DNA from: Salegentibacter sp. | GTDB lineage: Bacteria; Bacteroidota; Bacteroidia; Flavobacteriales; Flavobacteriaceae | Assembly: GCA_024635795.1 (NCBI GenBank) | Contig: JAGXIH010000011.1 | Location: forward strand, 1-64,000 | DNA length: 64,000 nt | Direction of reading: 5' to 3' | Shown here: piece after piece, positions 27,443-37,059 of the stretch | Layout of the letters: every line of letters starts with the position of its first letter | Numbering within the stretch: position 1 is the first letter of the stretch | Position numbers and translations under genes: made by a program | The notes under the pieces: generated by a model | Told to the model about the DNA's origin: nothing | What the model saw: only the letters and a program-made list of their open reading frames with translations | Database searches by the model: none

Positions 27443-29608
27443 TTAAGATTTTTTTGTTGTTTTCTTCGTAGTAATCTCAATAACCCCATCTTTAGCTTCT
27501 TTTCCATATTTTTCTATTGCGCCAGCCCCTTTTAGCACATTAATTTTCTCAATGTCTTCAGGCTGTAATTCATTTTTCATAAATTCAGCGGTTTCCCTCT
27601 TCCCGTCAATAACAACTAATGGGGAAGCTTGCTGCTGCCCATTGGTGAAAATTGTGGCTTTCGCTTCATAGCCCGTTATTTCATCGGAATCTGGCTTTTT
27701 ATCATATTTCTGAAATGCATTGATATCTTCATCTTCCTCATAACGAATGTCTATATTAGTAAGAATTTGATAATCAGATTTTTTCTTGAACTGGTTTTCT
27801 TTATCCTGAATATAAATAGATCCGGTTCCATTTTGGGTTTTATTTTTTACTTCATCCAAAACTTTAGTAGTAATTATCACCGCACCATCTTTAGCATCTT
27901 CACCATAAAGGGAAACAGCGCTTTCACCTTTAAGAACATTTACACTTTCGATAAGGTTGGGATCTATAAGATTTATAATTTCTTTCTTAGTCTTTTCGCC
28001 GTTTAAAATATAAATTGGATTTCCGGGAATCTGTTCACTATTTTTAGAAACCTGCCCGATCTTTTTATTTTTCTTATCAGGTTTGTTTTGAAGGGAAATT
28101 AAAACAGGAATTTTGCCGTGTTCAATTTGTAAGAATTCGCGTTTAGTTTCGATATTTTCCTTGTCAATTCTTTGTAGTTCCTCTTCAAAATCATTTAATA
28201 TTCTTGCATTATTTGCTATAATAGCTCCGTCTTTAGCTTCGTTTCCAAACTTGGCTATGGCTTCTTCAGCTAAAGAAATACTGATTCCTTCGCCAGAGAT
28301 ATCCAGGTATTTTCCGTCTAAGTCTTTTGAAGTGTATTTTTTTCCGCCTATAATATAGAGCGGGTTTTCCCCGAGTTCGTTTAAAAGACTACCATTTGAG
28401 GAAATAGTATTTTTTCCCATAAAGGCGTTGACCTTTCTAAACCCGGTTTCTTTTTTGTCTGTAAAAACCTCAAAAGATGCTATTCCCTCTGAATTAGTGG
28501 CTGAAAAAACACCGGTTTCGTTCGTTTCCTTGTTTAAGAAGGAGACTTTTATGCTGGTAAGAAACTTATTGGCATATTCAATTTCTGAAAACTCCAGCTC
28601 AACATCGAATTTTTTAAAGATCCTGGAAAGGTTTTCAAAGCTTTCCGGTTTTGAAAATTTGGTGATCACCGCTGAAACCGATTTATCATATTGAACACTT
28701 TCAACCGCCCAGGCAGATTCTTTCGTTTGCGCTTCGGTCTTTACATTAAAAGTTAGCAAAAAGGCCAGAATTAAAGGAAATACCAGGCTTATTCTCAAAA
28801 AACTAAAATTTTGAGTTGATTGTTTGTTCAGCATAAGAATTCGTTTTTTGATAAATGATTGATAAAATTGATTGGTAAGCGCGGGTTTTAGATTAGGTAC
28901 GCAAACTTTAACCAGCGTTTGTTGATAAGACTTTTTAGCTCCCGAAATAGCCACCGTTTCTCTATCGGCGATATATTCCAGGTTTTGTTCCAGGCTTTTT
29001 TTGTAATACCAGCTCAGGGGATTAAACCAGAGTAGGGCCGTGGTGAGGTTGGCTATTAAAATATCTATAGAATGCCACTGAGCCGCATGTACTTTTTCGT
29101 GTAGCAAGATCATTTTCAGATCTTTTTCTGAATGCGCCGCAGGATTGTAAACGATAAATTTGAAAAAAGAGAACGGATTTACATCAGCGTCTGTTTTTAT
29201 AAATCTGAAGTTTTCAATGCTGGAGATATTGCTTTTTCGAATGAGCTTGTAAATATTGTAGAGCTGAAAACCAATCTTAGTGAAAAAGAAAGCAGTGATA
29301 AAAAGATAAATAATCCCGAGTATTTCCCACACACCCAAATTAGAAGCTAAAACTTCTGAAGAAGCATTCGTGCTAATAGGAATATCATTTACGGAGAAAT
29401 TAGTGGCTTCTACAAATACTTTCCGTGTAAAATAAACCGCGGGTAAAACAGCAGATGCGATAATGCCGCCTAGTAAAAACTTTCGGTTTTCGGTAAAACT
29501 TGTTTCATTTTTCAGTAATAAAAGGTAGACCAGGTAGAAGATGCTTAAAAGCGCGGTGCTTTTTAAGAGGTAGGTTAAAAATGGCTCCATATTATTTTTT
29601 CTTTTCAA
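27443..29608 (-). CDS. M56/BlaR1-family membrane metallopeptidase sensor with C-terminal TonB-plug-like repeats
   Basis: LLHEKVHAAQWHSIDILIANL zinc motif; three C-terminal segments of type PLxIIxGKK...INVLKG..AI.KYGxEAKDGVIxITTK. Confidence 0.9.
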   Translation of the reverse strand: MKRKNNMEPFLTYLLKSTALLSIFYLVYLLLLKNETSFTENRKFLLGGIIASAVLPAVYFTRKVFVEATNFSVNDIPISTNASSEVLASNLGVWEILGIIYLFITAFFFTKIGFQLYNIYKLIRKSNISSIENFRFIKTDADVNPFSFFKFIVYNPAAHSEKDLKMILLHEKVHAAQWHSIDILIANLTTALLWFNPLSWYYKKSLEQNLEYIADRETVAISGAKKSYQQTLVKVCVPNLKPALTNQFYQSFIKKRILMLNKQSTQNFSFLRISLVFPLILAFLLTFNVKTEAQTKESAWAVESVQYDKSVSAVITKFSKPESFENLSRIFKKFDVELEFSEIEYANKFLTSIKVSFLNKETNETGVFSATNSEGIASFEVFTDKKETGFRKVNAFMGKNTISSNGSLLNELGENPLYIIGGKKYTSKDLDGKYLDISGEGISISLAEEAIAKFGNEAKDGAIIANNARILNDFEEELQRIDKENIETKREFLQIEHGKIPVLISLQNKPDKKNKKIGQVSKNSEQIPGNPIYILNGEKTKKEIINLIDPNLIESVNVLKGESAVSLYGEDAKDGAVIITTKVLDEVKNKTQNGTGSIYIQDKENQFKKKSDYQILTNIDIRYEEDEDINAFQKYDKKPDSDEITGYEAKATIFTNGQQQASPLVVIDGKRETAEFMKNELQPEDIEKINVLKGAGAIEKYGKEAKDGVIEITTKKTTKKS

Positions 29609-29951
29609 TGATTTCCAGTATCTCCCTTAATTCCCTGGCGCTTATTTTTTCTTCTTTTGCAAAAAAGCTAACCACATTTTTGAAGGAATTGTCAAAAAAA
29701 CGGCTGGTGGCCAGGTCCATATATTTGTCCCGGTATTCCTCTTTACTTATTAGGGGGAAATAGCGGTGGGTTTTTCCAAAAGCTTCGTGGCCCACAAAAT
29801 CTTTTTCTTCCAGTTTCCGTACGATGGTGGAAACGGTGTTATAATGAAGTTTCTGGTCTTTTATTTCTGGTAAAATTTCTTTCACAAATGCCTTTTTCAA
29901 TTTCCAGAGAATGCGCATTATCTCTTCTTCTTTATTGGTTAATTTTTCCAT
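29592..29951 (-). CDS. BlaI/MecI/CopY-family transcriptional repressor
   Basis: KEEEIMRILWKLKKAFVKEILPEIKDQKLHYNTVSTIVRKLEEKDFVGHEAFGKTHRYFPLI. Confidence 0.95.
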   Translation of the reverse strand: MEKLTNKEEEIMRILWKLKKAFVKEILPEIKDQKLHYNTVSTIVRKLEEKDFVGHEAFGKTHRYFPLISKEEYRDKYMDLATSRFFDNSFKNVVSFFAKEEKISARELREILEIIEKKK

Positions 29952-30097
29952 AATTTATTGAAATTTCAGTAAGACTATTTTTTCTAAAATCAAATGTAAC
30001 GATAAAAATAGTTATAAAACGGAAAAAGTAGTTGTTATTTTTAAAAATTTTGATTTCCATAGCGGTCTACTTCTTTTATCTTCGCAAAAAAATATTG

Positions 30098-31045
30098 ATG
30101 AGCATTCTTTTCATATTAATAGGACTGGCGCTTTTAGTAGTAGGAGGTGAGTTTTTGGTTAGGGCGGCAGTAGCTTTATCTTTTAAATTGAGTGTATCCC
30201 GTATGGTGATAGGGCTTACGGTAGTCTCATTCGCCACTTCAGCTCCTGAATTAATTGTGAGTCTGCAGGCCGCCCTTGATGGGTTTTCAGATATTTCCCT
30301 GGGTAATGTAATTGGTTCCAATGTGGCTAATATTGGCCTGGTATTGGGAATCACGGCTATTATTTCATCCCTTGCTGTAGACAGGGAGTTTTATCGCTTC
30401 AACTGGCCGGTGATGATGCTTTTCTCTTTTGCACTTTATTATTTTCTGAAATCTGGTGAAAACATTTCCCGCCTGGAAGGATTGGCCCTTCTAATTGGGC
30501 TGGTGATTTATCTCATCGTCCTTATCTATCGCTCGAGGAAGAAAGCTGAATTGCCCGTGGAAGGGATTGATGATTCGCTGAAGGAAACCACGAATTTCAA
30601 AATGATCATCTGGCTTTTAATTGGTGGAGGTACCCTGTGGGGTGGTTCAGAATTACTGGTTAGCGGGGCGGTTGATCTTGCAACGGTTTTAGGAGTAAGT
30701 GAAAGGGTTATCTCGGTTACTATGATCGCCATTGGAACCAGCGTACCGGAACTTGCAGCTTCGGTTATTGCAGCATTGAAAAAAGAAAAAGCAATTTCCC
30801 TGGGGAACCTCATTGGCTCTAATATTTTCAATATCGCATCTGTTTTGGGAATAACGGCACTTATTCAACCTATTTATCTACAGTCTGATAAAATCCTGAC
30901 CAGCGATATTTTCTGGATGATCGCTTTCTCTTTTGTGTTAGTTCCGCTGGCATTTCTTCCGAAAAAATATATTTTAAGCCGATATAAAGGTGTGATATTG
31001 TTCGTAGGATATGGAATTTTTATCGGTCTTGCATTTTTGGGATAA
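30098..31045 (+). CDS. Calcium/sodium antiporter (CaCA family, YrbG-like)
   Basis: Two alpha-repeats: SFATSAPELIVSLQAALDG...GNVIGSNVANIGLVLG and IGTSVPELAASVIAALKKE...GNLIGSNIFNIASVLG. Confidence 0.95.
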   Translation: MSILFILIGLALLVVGGEFLVRAAVALSFKLSVSRMVIGLTVVSFATSAPELIVSLQAALDGFSDISLGNVIGSNVANIGLVLGITAIISSLAVDREFYRFNWPVMMLFSFALYYFLKSGENISRLEGLALLIGLVIYLIVLIYRSRKKAELPVEGIDDSLKETTNFKMIIWLLIGGGTLWGGSELLVSGAVDLATVLGVSERVISVTMIAIGTSVPELAASVIAALKKEKAISLGNLIGSNIFNIASVLGITALIQPIYLQSDKILTSDIFWMIAFSFVLVPLAFLPKKYILSRYKGVILFVGYGIFIGLAFLG

Positions 31046-31161
31046 ATTAGGGGGGTATATTAATAAAAGTTAAAAAAACACATCTTAACCCCTATTTTTT
31101 GGAGGGGGTGTTTCAAAAATAGTTACATTTGGTGCTGAAATTAAAAATAAAACAGCACAAT

Positions 31162-33348
31162 ATGTCAACTTTACGATTTGAGGCCATTAAACAAACCTTT
31201 AACCGGAAACCGGTGAAGGTGGATGAGCCTGCAAGAAGATCTGAAATCTTCGCGACTAATGTTTTTCATGAAGATGTGATGCGTCAGTTTCTTACCAAAG
31301 AAGCTTACGAGAATGTGAAAGACGCTATAGAAACAGGAGCCAAGATAAGCCGCGGTGTTTCCGATCATATTTCAACAGGAATGAAAGAATGGGCTATTTC
31401 CAAAGGAGTAACTCATTATACACACTGGTTTCAGCCTTTAACGGGTACCACAGCCGAAAAACACGATGCCTTTTTTGAGACTGTTGGACCTACAAGTGCA
31501 ATTGAAAAATTTGGAGGTGGGCAACTCGTTCAGCAAGAACCTGATGCTTCCAGTTTCCCGAGTGGTGGGATTAGAAATACATTCGAAGCCCGTGGATATA
31601 CTGCATGGGATCCAACTTCTCCCGCTTTCATTTGGGGAACTACCCTTTGTATTCCAACTGTTTTCGTGAGTTATACCGGAGAAGCATTAGATTATAAAAC
31701 TCCTTTGCTTCGTGCCTTACAGGCGGTTGATAATGCGGCTACAAAAGTTGCCAAATATTTTGACAAGAATGTAACCAAGGTACACGCTACCCTGGGTTGG
31801 GAACAGGAATATTTTCTTATAGATTCGGCCCTTGTCTACACAAGACCAGACCTGCAACTGGCAGGACGCACTCTTTTAGGACATTCTCCGGCAAAAGGTC
31901 AGCAGCTGGACGATCATTATTTTGGTTCTATTCCAACGCGGGTACTTTACTTTATGAAAGACCTGGAAATAGAGTGTATGAAACTTGGAATTCCGGTGAA
32001 GACTCGTCATAATGAGGTTGCACCCAACCAGTTTGAAATGGCACCTATTTTTGAGGAAGCCAATCTTGCGGTAGATCACAATTCCTTGCTTATGGATGTG
32101 ATGTCTAAGGTTGCCGAAAGACATGATTTTAAAGTTCTCTTTCATGAAAAGCCCTTCGCCGGCATCAATGGAAGTGGAAAACACAACAACTGGTCACTTA
32201 GTACCGATACAGGAACAAACCTGTTAGGACCCGGTTCTACACCGATGAAAAGTCTTCAGTTCTTAACCTTCTTTATCAATACCATTAAAGCGGTACATGA
32301 TAATGAAGAATTGTTGAGAGCTGCCATCGCCAGCGCTTCCAACGATTACAGGCTTGGAGCCAACGAGGCGCCACCCGCAATCATTTCTACATTTATCGGG
32401 TCGCAACTTACCAAAGTTCTGGATGAACTTGAAAAAGTAACCGATGGTAAACTCTCTCCACAGGAGAAAACAGACCTAAAACTGAATGTTGTTGGAAAGA
32501 TCCCTGAGATCCTTCTCGATAATACCGACAGAAACCGTACCTCTCCTTTTGCTTTTACCGGCAATAAATTTGAGTTCAGGGCAGTTGGATCTACCGCTAA
32601 CTGCGCTAATCCAATGACCGTTCTCAATACTATAGTTGCCAAGCAGCTTAAGGACTTCAAAAAAGAAGTTGATGAGTTGATAAAAGGCAAGAAGATGAAA
32701 AAGGATGATGCCATCTTTAATGTGCTTAGAGAGTACATCAAGAAATCCAAGAAAATTCGTTTTGAAGGTGATGGTTATGGTGAAGCCTGGGAGAAAGAGG
32801 CTAAAAAACGTGGCCTGAGCAACAATCGCTCTACCCCGGAAGCTTTAAAAGCTTTGGTGTCTAAAAAGACCATAGATCTTTATAAGGAAATGGGAGTGAT
32901 GAATAAGGTAGAGATCGAAGCGCGTCACGAAATCGAACTGGAAGAATACTCAATGAGAATTCAGATTGAAGGTAGGATTCTGGGCGATATAGCCAGAAAC
33001 CACGTGATCCCTACTGCTATTCGTTATCAGAACCTACTTATTGAAAACGTAGAAGGCCTGAAGCATATTTACAATGAAGGTTTCAAGGAACATTCCAAAG
33101 AGCAGCTGGATATTATTGAGAAGATCTCGGCGCATATCGCCAAGATCAATAGCCAGGTTAATGAAATGATCGAGGCAAGGAAAGTTGCCAATAAGATCGA
33201 AGATCCGGAGAAGCGGGCTTTTGAGTACTGTAATGAGATAAAACCATTCTTTGAAGAGATACGGTACCACTGTGATAAACTGGAGCTAATGGTAGACGAT
33301 GAGCTTTGGCCATTGACCAAATACCGCGAACTCCTGTTCACCAAGTAA
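31162..33348 (+). CDS. glnN: Glutamine synthetase type III
   Basis: About 728 aa; GSIII motifs HYTHWFQPLTGTTAEKHDAF, KTRHNEVAPNQFEMAPIFEEAN, GINGSGKHNNWSLST, NRTSPFAFTGNKFEFRAVGS. Confidence 0.97.
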   Translation: MSTLRFEAIKQTFNRKPVKVDEPARRSEIFATNVFHEDVMRQFLTKEAYENVKDAIETGAKISRGVSDHISTGMKEWAISKGVTHYTHWFQPLTGTTAEKHDAFFETVGPTSAIEKFGGGQLVQQEPDASSFPSGGIRNTFEARGYTAWDPTSPAFIWGTTLCIPTVFVSYTGEALDYKTPLLRALQAVDNAATKVAKYFDKNVTKVHATLGWEQEYFLIDSALVYTRPDLQLAGRTLLGHSPAKGQQLDDHYFGSIPTRVLYFMKDLEIECMKLGIPVKTRHNEVAPNQFEMAPIFEEANLAVDHNSLLMDVMSKVAERHDFKVLFHEKPFAGINGSGKHNNWSLSTDTGTNLLGPGSTPMKSLQFLTFFINTIKAVHDNEELLRAAIASASNDYRLGANEAPPAIISTFIGSQLTKVLDELEKVTDGKLSPQEKTDLKLNVVGKIPEILLDNTDRNRTSPFAFTGNKFEFRAVGSTANCANPMTVLNTIVAKQLKDFKKEVDELIKGKKMKKDDAIFNVLREYIKKSKKIRFEGDGYGEAWEKEAKKRGLSNNRSTPEALKALVSKKTIDLYKEMGVMNKVEIEARHEIELEEYSMRIQIEGRILGDIARNHVIPTAIRYQNLLIENVEGLKHIYNEGFKEHSKEQLDIIEKISAHIAKINSQVNEMIEARKVANKIEDPEKRAFEYCNEIKPFFEEIRYHCDKLELMVDDELWPLTKYRELLFTK

Positions 33349-33373
33349 ATTAGATTAGGTTACATCTGTTAAC

Positions 33374-33410
33374 AAACCACGTGCTTTTATAAGTACGTGG
33401 TTTTTGTTTT
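33374..33410 (+). terminator. Rho-independent terminator after glnN
   Basis: AAACCACGTGC-ttttataa-GTACGTGGTTTTTGTTTT. Confidence 0.8.
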
Positions 33411-33786
33411 AACACATGTCGGAATTCCCTTAAGGGGTTTTTCCCCTTTTGGTACTTAAGAAATTTTTAACATCTGTTTTCGGCCCTTGCTACGCTTAAG
33501 ATTTTGTTAAAATATTGAGTTTTCCATAATGTGTTTCATCGAAAAATTTCAACACCATTGATTTTGAGGTAAATATGTTTATATATTAGCTGTGAAGTTA
33601 ATCGGAAACCCTACCTTAAGATAACTTCAAGCCCTCCAATAATCAAATTCATTACCTACTATTTTTATTTTTCGCCCCCCCTACTTAGTTATACATGACG
33701 ATAACATCATGTTTTAAAAAGACTCATTTGGCCAAGTGATATATTTATTAACCATTTAATATTAACCATTTAAATATTTTATTATT

Positions 33787-35271
33787 ATGAAAAAAGTGAT
33801 TTTAAGCGCTGCGGCGCTAATGATTGGGACAATTGGGTTTGCCCAGGTAAGCGGGGCACCAGAAGCTCAATCTCAAACTACTGTTCCTAATAACAGTGCA
33901 AATGCCGATGCCAATAAAGGTAAATCGGAACAATTTGGTGACGATCACCGGGTAAGGGTTAGACAGGCAGGAACCAAACAATCGGTTTACACCTATCAGG
34001 CCAATGGAGTTGGTACAATAGGAGGAAACAGGGCTGAGGTACTTCAATCCGGGGATATTAATACGAATAGTGGTCGATTAAATGAGGCAGATGTATTACA
34101 GACCGGTGATGAAAACCTATCGCTCACCATTCAGGAAGGCGATAGAAACAATGCTATTACCAGACAGGGGCAAACTGATGATGCAAGTGCACGTAACCAA
34201 GCCTTTATCAGACAGGGTAACAATGGTAATGCAGAGGATAACTATGCGGCTATTGACCAGGATGGAAACGACAACCAGGCTATGACTCGTCAAACCTATG
34301 ATAATAATGACGCATATACTGATCAGGATGGGAACAATTTAAGATCGAGAATTACCCAAATAGCCTCTCCAAATGGATCCGAAGGACATTGGGCTCTTGT
34401 TGACCAACAAGGAGATGATAATGAATCCTGGGTGCTACAGGAAGGTGATGGTGCCAGAAACTATGCTCATACAGCTCAGGATGGTTTAAGCAACTATGCA
34501 GACCAATATCAAACTACTCTGGCAACATCAGGAGATGCAAACCGAGCTCAGATTGCACAGGGTCAAGATCCATTATGGAGTGTAGTAGGATTTAACAGTG
34601 AAATGGTTGATTTGAAAAATGATACCTATGCTGTGGATGGTGTACAAGGTACAGGGCCTTTATACTCAGAAGGTGCACAGGCTTTCCAAAAACAGGATGG
34701 AGATGATAACCAGGCCAATATAGGTCAATACGGTATATTAGCAGGCAATCCGCTAGCTGGTAACTATGCTGAGCAAGATCAATTAGGTGATGACAATAAC
34801 TCTTTCCTTATACAAAATCTTTTTGGAAATACTGCTGGAGGTGGCAATAAGGCTCAACAGCTCCAGATTGGAGATGATAACAATGCAGGTATAGTGCAAA
34901 GTGGTACTGGTCATAAAGCCAAACAATATCAACTTGGTGATGACAACTTAGCGTTAACTTCTCAAAAAGGAAATGGTAATAAAGCATTTACCTTTCAATA
35001 TGGAGATGATAACTGGGTAAGTACTGCTCAAAGAGGTCATGACAACAAGATAGTTGTTTCTCAATATGATGGCCAAAGTTATATTGCCGAGCAAAATCTT
35101 TATCAACATCCACAAGCAGGTGGTAATCAGATTGATGTTGTTCAAACCGACGGAAGTCAGTCAATTAATGATTGGTTAGCTGAGGAATGTGAAATCGATA
35201 TGATGACTCCACAAGAGTGGACTAATTTTAGAAGTCCATCTACTCCAGATATTTGTCAGGATTGCAATTAA
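33787..35271 (+). CDS. Curlin-repeat amyloid protein (CsgA/B-like, large)
   Basis: Signal peptide; many imperfect repeats of the QxGxxNxA(x)3Q type with recurrent GDDN turns; next to csgEFG-like genes. Confidence 0.9.
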   Translation: MKKVILSAAALMIGTIGFAQVSGAPEAQSQTTVPNNSANADANKGKSEQFGDDHRVRVRQAGTKQSVYTYQANGVGTIGGNRAEVLQSGDINTNSGRLNEADVLQTGDENLSLTIQEGDRNNAITRQGQTDDASARNQAFIRQGNNGNAEDNYAAIDQDGNDNQAMTRQTYDNNDAYTDQDGNNLRSRITQIASPNGSEGHWALVDQQGDDNESWVLQEGDGARNYAHTAQDGLSNYADQYQTTLATSGDANRAQIAQGQDPLWSVVGFNSEMVDLKNDTYAVDGVQGTGPLYSEGAQAFQKQDGDDNQANIGQYGILAGNPLAGNYAEQDQLGDDNNSFLIQNLFGNTAGGGNKAQQLQIGDDNNAGIVQSGTGHKAKQYQLGDDNLALTSQKGNGNKAFTFQYGDDNWVSTAQRGHDNKIVVSQYDGQSYIAEQNLYQHPQAGGNQIDVVQTDGSQSINDWLAEECEIDMMTPQEWTNFRSPSTPDICQDCN

Positions 35272-35339
35272 TTTAAGGTTAATAATCCAATTAGGGGAGA
35301 GTAATTGCAATTTCTCTCCCCTTTTTTAAATATAAAGCT

Positions 35340-35861
35340 ATGAAAGTTTTAAATTACATTTTATTGGGTGGTCTTATTTTATTTTCCTTTCAAACTCAGG
35401 CTCAAACATATATAGAAACTACCGATAATGAATTGATTGAGGAAGGAAGTGAACTTACCCCTGTAAGCTTATCCTATTTAGGGATTTTTACAGGTTTAAA
35501 CCCCCGTGTTCAGGAGATAACCGGCAACTCGGTTTCCCTGGAACAAATAGGGGAGATGAATAAAGTAAATATTATGACCAGAACAGAAGCCAGTGAAATT
35601 AATGTTCGTCAGGAGGGTAATAATAACAACACCAGCTTGAAATATATTGCAAAAACTGCTTATACAGATGTTTTTCAGTTAGGGGATTATAATACGATAA
35701 AAGATTTTGTGAATGCTCCAACTGAAGAAATCTCATTAGAGCTACAGCAAACGGGGAATGATCAAATATTTGAGAGGAACGGGATAAATGAGCTTACTAA
35801 ATCGATAAGATTTAATCAAACAGAAGCCACCCCGGTTTTAATAATCAATAGTTATAATTAA
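35340..35861 (+). CDS. Short curlin-repeat protein (candidate minor subunit/nucleator)
   Basis: Signal peptide, VSLEQIGEMNKVNIMTRTEASEINVRQEGNNNNTSLKYI...DVFQLGDYNTIKDF...LELQQTGNDQ. Confidence 0.8.
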   Translation: MKVLNYILLGGLILFSFQTQAQTYIETTDNELIEEGSELTPVSLSYLGIFTGLNPRVQEITGNSVSLEQIGEMNKVNIMTRTEASEINVRQEGNNNNTSLKYIAKTAYTDVFQLGDYNTIKDFVNAPTEEISLELQQTGNDQIFERNGINELTKSIRFNQTEATPVLIINSYN

Positions 35862-36631
35862 TGGGTTTTAATAGAAACATAGGCCTATTTGTGATTTTCT
35901 GCTTTGCAGTTGTCTTTCAGGGAAAAAGCCAGATCTTAAATGAGGTAATAAAAGCCACTATTCAGGTTGAGGACAAAGGTGAATTTTTAAATTTTAAGGC
36001 CGTCGCAGAAAATCTGAATTCCGCAGATCGCAATCTGGAATATGAATTTATAGTAATAAAAAAGGATGCCCGGGGAAATAGTGCCAGAACGAGCCAGGGA
36101 GATAGATTCTTTATACAAGCTCATGAAAAGATCATTTTATCATCCACACAAATTAACAGAGCCTTAAATGGTAGTATTATAGTGATGCATCTTATTTATG
36201 ATGAAGATCGCAACCCGATAGGTCGCGATAAGCTTGAATTTGAATTTACCGAAGAGGGTATAAAAGAAGTTTCAGAAAAAAAAGTAGTGAAAATAAGTAC
36301 TGATGAGGCAAAACCCCAGGATGGATTTATTATAAATGGGTTAGTAATTGAGAATACTATAACCAAAGCAGGAAGGGATTTCTATCGCTTCTTTTACTCT
36401 GATTATTATAACAAACAAATTACAACGCCATTTAATATTAAAATTGAGGAAGATCCAGGAAGAGGGAGAATGACCAGAATCTCGGTATATGTGCAGGATG
36501 AGTTAGTTATGAGGTTTTTTGCACAACCTCGCCGGGATTATTTAAAACAGATGGCAAAAATAGCCATGCAACGCAGTATAAATCAACTTCGAAAATTAGA
36601 ACAACAAACCACCACTGTAAAACATTATTAA
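35861..36631 (+). CDS. CsgE-domain protein with N-terminal CsgH-like domain
   Basis: C-terminal half GFIINGLVIENTITKAGRDFYRFFYSDYYNK...RISVYVQDELVMRFFAQPRRDYLKQMA aligns with CsgE; N-terminal half has the CsgH-like pattern (EYEFIVIKKDARGNSARTSQGDRFFIQAHEKIILSSTQIN). Confidence 0.88.
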   Translation: MGFNRNIGLFVIFCFAVVFQGKSQILNEVIKATIQVEDKGEFLNFKAVAENLNSADRNLEYEFIVIKKDARGNSARTSQGDRFFIQAHEKIILSSTQINRALNGSIIVMHLIYDEDRNPIGRDKLEFEFTEEGIKEVSEKKVVKISTDEAKPQDGFIINGLVIENTITKAGRDFYRFFYSDYYNKQITTPFNIKIEEDPGRGRMTRISVYVQDELVMRFFAQPRRDYLKQMAKIAMQRSINQLRKLEQQTTTVKHY

Positions 36632-37039
36632 ATGAAAAAGCTAGTCTTATTGATTGTTTTAGGACTTTTTGCCGGTCCATTAACCGCTCAGCAGTTAACA
36701 TACACTCCTCTTAATCCCGCATTTGGGGGAAACCCTTATAATTACTCGTGGATGTTGAGTTCGGCAACTGCACAAAACCAGCATAAAGCGCCGGTTGATC
36801 CAAGGGAGGAGACGTCAGAATTAGACCGCCTGAATGAAAATATAAACCGGCAACTTCTTAGCCAGATCTCTCGTTCCCTTTTATTTGAACAGTTGGAAGG
36901 TTTTGATTTCAATGAAGAAGGAACTTTTACTTACGGGACCTTAAATATGGAAATTTACAGGAGTCTGGAGGGGATAGTTATTAATATCCTTGATACTTCT
37001 ACCGGAGAGGAAACCCAAATAATAATCCCATATACATAA
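36632..37039 (+). CDS. csgF: CsgF-family curli assembly protein
   Basis: QQLTYTPLNPAFGGNPYNYSWMLSSATAQNQHK is a strong match to the CsgF N-terminal motif. Confidence 0.93.
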   Translation: MKKLVLLIVLGLFAGPLTAQQLTYTPLNPAFGGNPYNYSWMLSSATAQNQHKAPVDPREETSELDRLNENINRQLLSQISRSLLFEQLEGFDFNEEGTFTYGTLNMEIYRSLEGIVINILDTSTGEETQIIIPYT

Positions 37040-37059
37040 TACTTAAATCCCCCCACGTT

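Noticed and set aside
33787-35271. Short spaced DNA repeats that could suggest CRISPR or tandem repeats
   Set aside because: The periodicity is of imperfect codons encoding curlin repeats; no identical repeats or uniform spacers.
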